Source: R-RK-3 sp963842775 (GTDB lineage Bacteria > Pseudomonadota > Alphaproteobacteria > Rhizobiales > Rhodomicrobiaceae). Taken from it: a DNA stretch of 64,000 nt. Made by a program: the position numbers and the translations under genes. The DNA is taken from positions 323,719-387,718 of the forward strand of contig CAWJHQ010000006.1 in assembly GCA_963842775.1 (NCBI GenBank), given 5' to 3'. Positions 61,284 through 64,000 of the stretch are shown here, piece by piece. Each line of letters begins with the position of its first letter. Within the stretch, counting starts at the first letter, position 1. The notes beneath the pieces were generated by a model. It did not search any database and was not told the DNA's origin. It saw nothing but the letters and a program-made list of their open reading frames with translations.

Positions 61284-61651
61284 ATCTAATCCGTTGAAAA
61301 CCAACGATAAAGCGGACCAATCTGCCTCCTGCCGTTTGCAGCGGTTCCCGTCGACTTGAATGCCGGTCCTCTGCCGTTGCAGTGCATTGCCTATCTGGAT
61401 TTTCTCAGATGGTGGTGCGCCGTGAGTGAGATCATCAGTTTCCTCGTGGCGCTCGCCTCACCGTACTCGCGGTGCTGACCGTGAGTGCCCTCCCCGTCCA
61501 AGCCGGCCACGGTATCAGGCGAAAATTTTCCGTAATACTTGGCGTGGGAACCACCGCATCCTGTTGACCGTTTAGAATCGACATGATGTTTAAACGCGGT
61601 GATCCTCCGCCAATCAATAGCGCTCGGAAGGGGGTAACGATCGAAAGATTG
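61284..61651. other. Gene-free stretch after tRNA-Met
   Basis: About 370 bases with only a weak hairpin (CGTTG-AAAAC-CAACG near 61293). No gene is supported; minus-strand open frames here have no ribosome-binding site or family signal. Confidence 0.4.
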
Positions 61652-61840
61652 ATGCGGGGCGGCTCCATGTGCGGAATTGCGTGCGAAGAGTGCGGGCACG
61701 AGGATGTACACCCACCCCTGTGGCTGGTGAATTCTTGGGGTTTGCCTCTTAGGATGCCGCTTTACCAGGCCGCCCAGTTCTTGCGCTGCCGCAACTGCAG
61801 ATCGAGTGCGGTGGGCATCGAGACAGCGCCCGACGGTTGA
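61652..61840 (+). CDS. Small zinc-ribbon-like protein, unknown function
   Basis: 62 residues from ATG 61652: MRGGSMCGIACEECGHEDVH, then a hydrophobic middle and LRCRNCRSSAV. Two Cys pairs (CEEC and CRNC) about 36 residues apart, with a nearby His, suggest a zinc ribbon. No ribosome-binding site is convincing and no family is recognised. It lies between the tRNA and a recombinase remnant, a mobile-element-like setting. Confidence 0.4.
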   Translation: MRGGSMCGIACEECGHEDVHPPLWLVNSWGLPLRMPLYQAAQFLRCRNCRSSAVGIETAPDG

Positions 61841-61867
61841 GACGTCCGCCTGGACAAGCTCACGCCT

Positions 61868-62030
61868 TCACCGCCATACAAACGACGCCCGGCTGATGCC
61901 CAGTTCTCGCGCAATCGCCAGCGGCTTGATGCCCGCCGCCTCAGCTCCGCGAGCGCGGCATTGTCCTCCACTGAACTCCAGTCATCTCTCCGCAGATCCG
62001 CCAGAGGCGGTCGGCCGACACCTTATCCAG
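61868..62030 (-). pseudogene. C-terminal remnant of a serine recombinase (resolvase family)
   Basis: Reading the minus strand toward 61868, AAGIKPLAIARELGISRAS matches the C-terminal helix-turn-helix of Hin/Tn3-type resolvases, and in a shifted frame just before it EDNAALAELR completes the usual approach to that helix. The end (FVWR then stop, where SVYR is expected) is also damaged. The catalytic domain is absent. Confidence 0.5.
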
Positions 62031-62123
62031 CACCCAAGGGCGCACACCGAGGGCGCTTCGCTGCCATTCGAGACGACAGGCGCAATGTTGCTCACCTCGA
62101 GACATGGGCCGGGAGCGGAGCCG

Positions 62124-62657
62124 TCAGTAACGGCCGCCGCCGCTGGGCCCGCTGCCGCCGGGCCCGGCCGACGGTGTGTTCGGCGATCCGGTGGCGCTCT
62201 GGCTCGACGCCGATTGAGGCGGGGCCGAGAGATTGCGCGCGGTGAGCTGCTCAAGGTCGGTCAGGCGGCAATCCTTGTCCTTGTCCGCGAAAGTGAACGC
62301 CGGATTGGGACGCTCGACAAATTCCTTCTTGTCGATCTTTCCGTCGCCATTGACGTCGTAATATTTGAACGTCGCCACGAGAAAGGTTCTGTCGCTCGTC
62401 GCCAGATTGGGGAATTCGTCCTCGGTCAGGAATCCGCTGCCCGATTTGTTGGCCTTCGTGAACTTATTTGTCGCCGCCGTGCGCCATTCATCGCAGGTCA
62501 CGACGCCGTCGCGGTTCTGATCGTAACTGCCGATCCCGCCAAGGAAACTCTTGTCAATGGCGGAAACCTCCGGACCTGAGGAGCCGGAGCCGGCACAGCT
62601 TGCCGCCAGGCCGGCGGCGGCGAGGCAGAAGATCAATCGGGCGGTTGGGATGCGCAT
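62124..62657 (-). CDS. EF-hand calcium-binding lipoprotein
   Basis: 177 residues. Lipoprotein signal with lipobox AASC (LIFCLAAAGLAASC). Calcium loops: DQNRDGVVTCDEW, DVNGDGKIDKKEF and a DKDKDCRLTDLEQ-type third loop, with a degenerate ANKSGSGFLTEDEF between. The C-terminus is Gly/Ser/Pro-rich. Calmodulin-like lipoproteins of this type are common in alphaproteobacterial periplasm; function unknown. Confidence 0.85.
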   Translation of the reverse strand: MRIPTARLIFCLAAAGLAASCAGSGSSGPEVSAIDKSFLGGIGSYDQNRDGVVTCDEWRTAATNKFTKANKSGSGFLTEDEFPNLATSDRTFLVATFKYYDVNGDGKIDKKEFVERPNPAFTFADKDKDCRLTDLEQLTARNLSAPPQSASSQSATGSPNTPSAGPGGSGPSGGGRY

Positions 62658-62830
62658 CGGTTTTCGCGCGCCTTCTCGGGTTCATGATTCGAATTATGCA
62701 GCAATGCCAAGGCGATCTTCGTCATGGCCGAAGATGCGCCTGGAGTCAGTAAACAGACGGAAACGGCTTTTGTTGGAGCAACTCGCGGCAGTCTCCCGCG
62801 CGTGCGGAGGAGCGGACTTCACCCAACCTC

Positions 62831-62893
62831 TTGACAGGTGGCCGCGAACTTACTATGGAACCAATCGGTTCTGCAACCTAATGGTTCCGTAGT
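62831..62893 (+). promoter_or_regulatory. Promoter and palindromic operator of the arsR-type gene
   Basis: TTGACA at 62831-62836 and TATGGA at 62855-62860 (18-base spacing) form a likely promoter. A 42-base palindrome (62852-62893) has 19-base arms matching at 16 positions, with inner GGTT-CTGC-AACC and outer GGAACCA...TGGTTCC. It overlaps the -10 box and ends one base before the start codon, so bound ArsR protein would block its own operon. Confidence 0.6.
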
Positions 62894-62894
62894 G

Positions 62895-63230
62895 ATGCAC
62901 GATCAGCTCAGCACAACTTTCGCCGCGCTCGCCGATCCAACCAGACGCGCCATATTGGCGCGCCTTCTGAAAGGCGAAGCGTCGGTCGCTGAACTTGCCG
63001 AACCGTTCCAGATGACGACGCGCGCTGTCTCCAAGCACATCGGCGTCCTCGAGGCGGCGGGCCTTGTGACTCGTGGGCGCGATGCCCAACGACGGCCCAG
63101 CCAAATCCGAGCAGAGCCGCTGGCGGACGTCGATACCTGGCTTCAGAGCTATCGACGTCTCTGGAACAGCCGCTTTCAGCGATTGGACGAACGGCTCGCC
63201 AAACTGCAGAAGAAAAGGGCGGGCCGGTGA
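62895..63230 (+). CDS. ArsR-family transcriptional repressor
   Basis: 111 residues: FAALADPTRRAILARLLKGE, winged helix SVAELAEPFQMTTRAVSKHI, EAAGLVTRGRDAQRRPSQI. The subgroup pairs with AHSA1/SRPBCC genes rather than metal resistance; no metal-binding Cys motif is present. ATG 62895 sits directly after the operator. It overlaps the next gene by 4 bases. Confidence 0.9.
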   Translation: MHDQLSTTFAALADPTRRAILARLLKGEASVAELAEPFQMTTRAVSKHIGVLEAAGLVTRGRDAQRRPSQIRAEPLADVDTWLQSYRRLWNSRFQRLDERLAKLQKKRAGR

Positions 63231-63703
63231 CGGGAGAGAATGACACAGAGGAGGACGGTCCGTATGAAATCACTATCGTCCACGTTTTCGATGCTCCTCG
63301 AGAGCTCGTTTTTCGGAATTGGATCGGCGCTACCGACGTCAGGGCGTGGTTCGCTCCGGACGATTGTACAGTCACGCTCTGTGAAGTCGATGCTCGGCCT
63401 GGAGGCAAGTGGCGGGTGGAATATCGCTGCGACTTCGGCGGATATTACATAGAATATGGAGAGTTTCACGAAGTCGTCGAGCCTGAGCGACTGGCCTTCA
63501 GCCTTACGCAGGAAGATGGGGAGGGAAACGTCGGCCCCAGAACGCTCATCACCGTGAGATTCGCCAATGTGGGCGGGAAGACGGAGATGACGTTCAATCA
63601 GACCGGCTTCGAGACGTCGAGCAGACGGGACAACAATATCGAAGGCTGGAACGAATGCTTCCGCAAGCTCGAGGCGCACATGACGAACGCTGGGATTGCG
63701 TAA
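63227..63703 (+). CDS. AHSA1/SRPBCC-domain protein
   Basis: 158 residues from GTG 63227. START-like fold: ITIVHVFDAPRELVFRNWIG, VTLCEVDARPGGKWRVEYRC, GYYIEYGEFHEVVEPERLAF, KTEMTFNQTGFETSSRRDNN, EGWNECFRKLEAHM. These small ligand-binding proteins are often controlled by the ArsR gene next to them. Ligand unknown. Confidence 0.9.
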   Translation: MTGENDTEEDGPYEITIVHVFDAPRELVFRNWIGATDVRAWFAPDDCTVTLCEVDARPGGKWRVEYRCDFGGYYIEYGEFHEVVEPERLAFSLTQEDGEGNVGPRTLITVRFANVGGKTEMTFNQTGFETSSRRDNNIEGWNECFRKLEAHMTNAGIA

Positions 63704-63739
63704 GCCCTGCGTAAACGACCGCCGGGAGGAGGAAATAGA

Positions 63740-64000
63740 ATGTCATCTTTACATAAAATTCTGACGACCGGTACGCCCGCGAACGGTCCCCCTGCTCCAG
63801 GTCGCGTTGCGCATTCGATCGAGCGCCTGGGCCGTGTTGTTGCCCTGATCGGCGTCGTTCTTCCTCTTCTTCTTATTGGGGGATTGAAGTTCACCTCCGT
63901 CGAGGCGGAAGCGCTCAAGCCTCTCATCAACGGTACGCCATGGCTCGCCTGGCTGTATCCCGCTTCGGCAAGGTCTGGCGCTTCTCAACTCCTAGGCGTG
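63740..64000 (+). CDS. YkgB/DUF417-family membrane protein, 3'-truncated by window end
   Basis: The first 87 residues are seen. ATG 63740 follows GGGAGGAGGAA. A polar N-terminus leads to IERLGRVVALIGVVLPLLLI, GGLKFTSVEAEALKPLINGT and PWLAWLYP, the start of the YkgB/DUF417 four-helix family, linked in E. coli to hypochlorous-acid stress (RclC). It is third in the ArsR-AHSA1-YkgB operon. The frame stays open to base 64000. Confidence 0.8.
   Translation, partial: MSSLHKILTTGTPANGPPAPGRVAHSIERLGRVVALIGVVLPLLLIGGLKFTSVEAEALKPLINGTPWLAWLYPASARSGASQLLGV

Overview
The window is GC-rich, densely coded DNA from a Gram-negative bacterium, most likely an alphaproteobacterium. The reasons are a complete-looking type II secretion (T2SS) gene set, two phasins, RTX proteins with HlyC-type acyltransferases, a PmtA-like methyltransferase, and an elongator tRNA-Met of alphaproteobacterial type. 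The phasin and the HlyC subfamily look closest to Hyphomicrobiales, but order-level placement is inference. The DNA carries many single-base frameshifts in genes that otherwise read cleanly. Where a comparison is possible most look like one extra base, so I treat the affected genes as probably intact and call each as one gene across the shift.

Layout. 1-924: 3' part of selD. 1199-12757: a giant duplicated animal-type haem peroxidase with RTX repeats (MopA-like), followed by a HlyC-family protein lacking both catalytic residues. 13113-28481: T2SS genes in blocks (gspG; gspJIHFE on the other strand; gspL-M-C; gspD-K). A multicopper oxidase and two SCO copper chaperones, one fused to cytochrome c, sit inside this locus. 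28742-31646: a NarX-type sensor kinase and two NarL/LuxR response regulators. 31823-38450: a small membrane protein, then a second RTX cassette on the minus strand (RTX protein, type I ABC exporter, HlyD adaptor, intact HlyC). 38788-41496: MoaD-like protein plus BNR-repeat protein, MarR regulator, FkbM methyltransferase. 41512-46137: RND efflux pump. 46832-54884: NUDIX hydrolase, transketolase, fumarylacetoacetase-family enzyme, histidinol-phosphatase, a candidate small RNA, N-formylglutamate amidohydrolase, a photolyase remnant and a PAS-type histidine kinase. 55234-61133: two phasins, mnmA, two glycosyltransferases, a methyltransferase. 61207-64000: tRNA-Met, a recombinase remnant, an EF-hand lipoprotein, and an ArsR-AHSA1-YkgB operon cut by the window end.

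How it may fit together. Bacterial Mn(II) oxidation is known to use RTX-bearing animal haem peroxidases (MopA) and multicopper oxidases, and in Pseudomonas putida it depends on type II secretion and two-component regulators. All these classes lie here within about 31 kb, with copper-delivery proteins next to the oxidase. A palindrome of form RGAC-N4-GTCY recurs upstream of the peroxidase (twice), upstream of gspG, between gspE and gspL, and upstream of the RTX operon, which suggests common control. The best reading is an extracellular oxidation island, possibly for manganese, with dedicated export and regulation. Function is inferred from family and context only.
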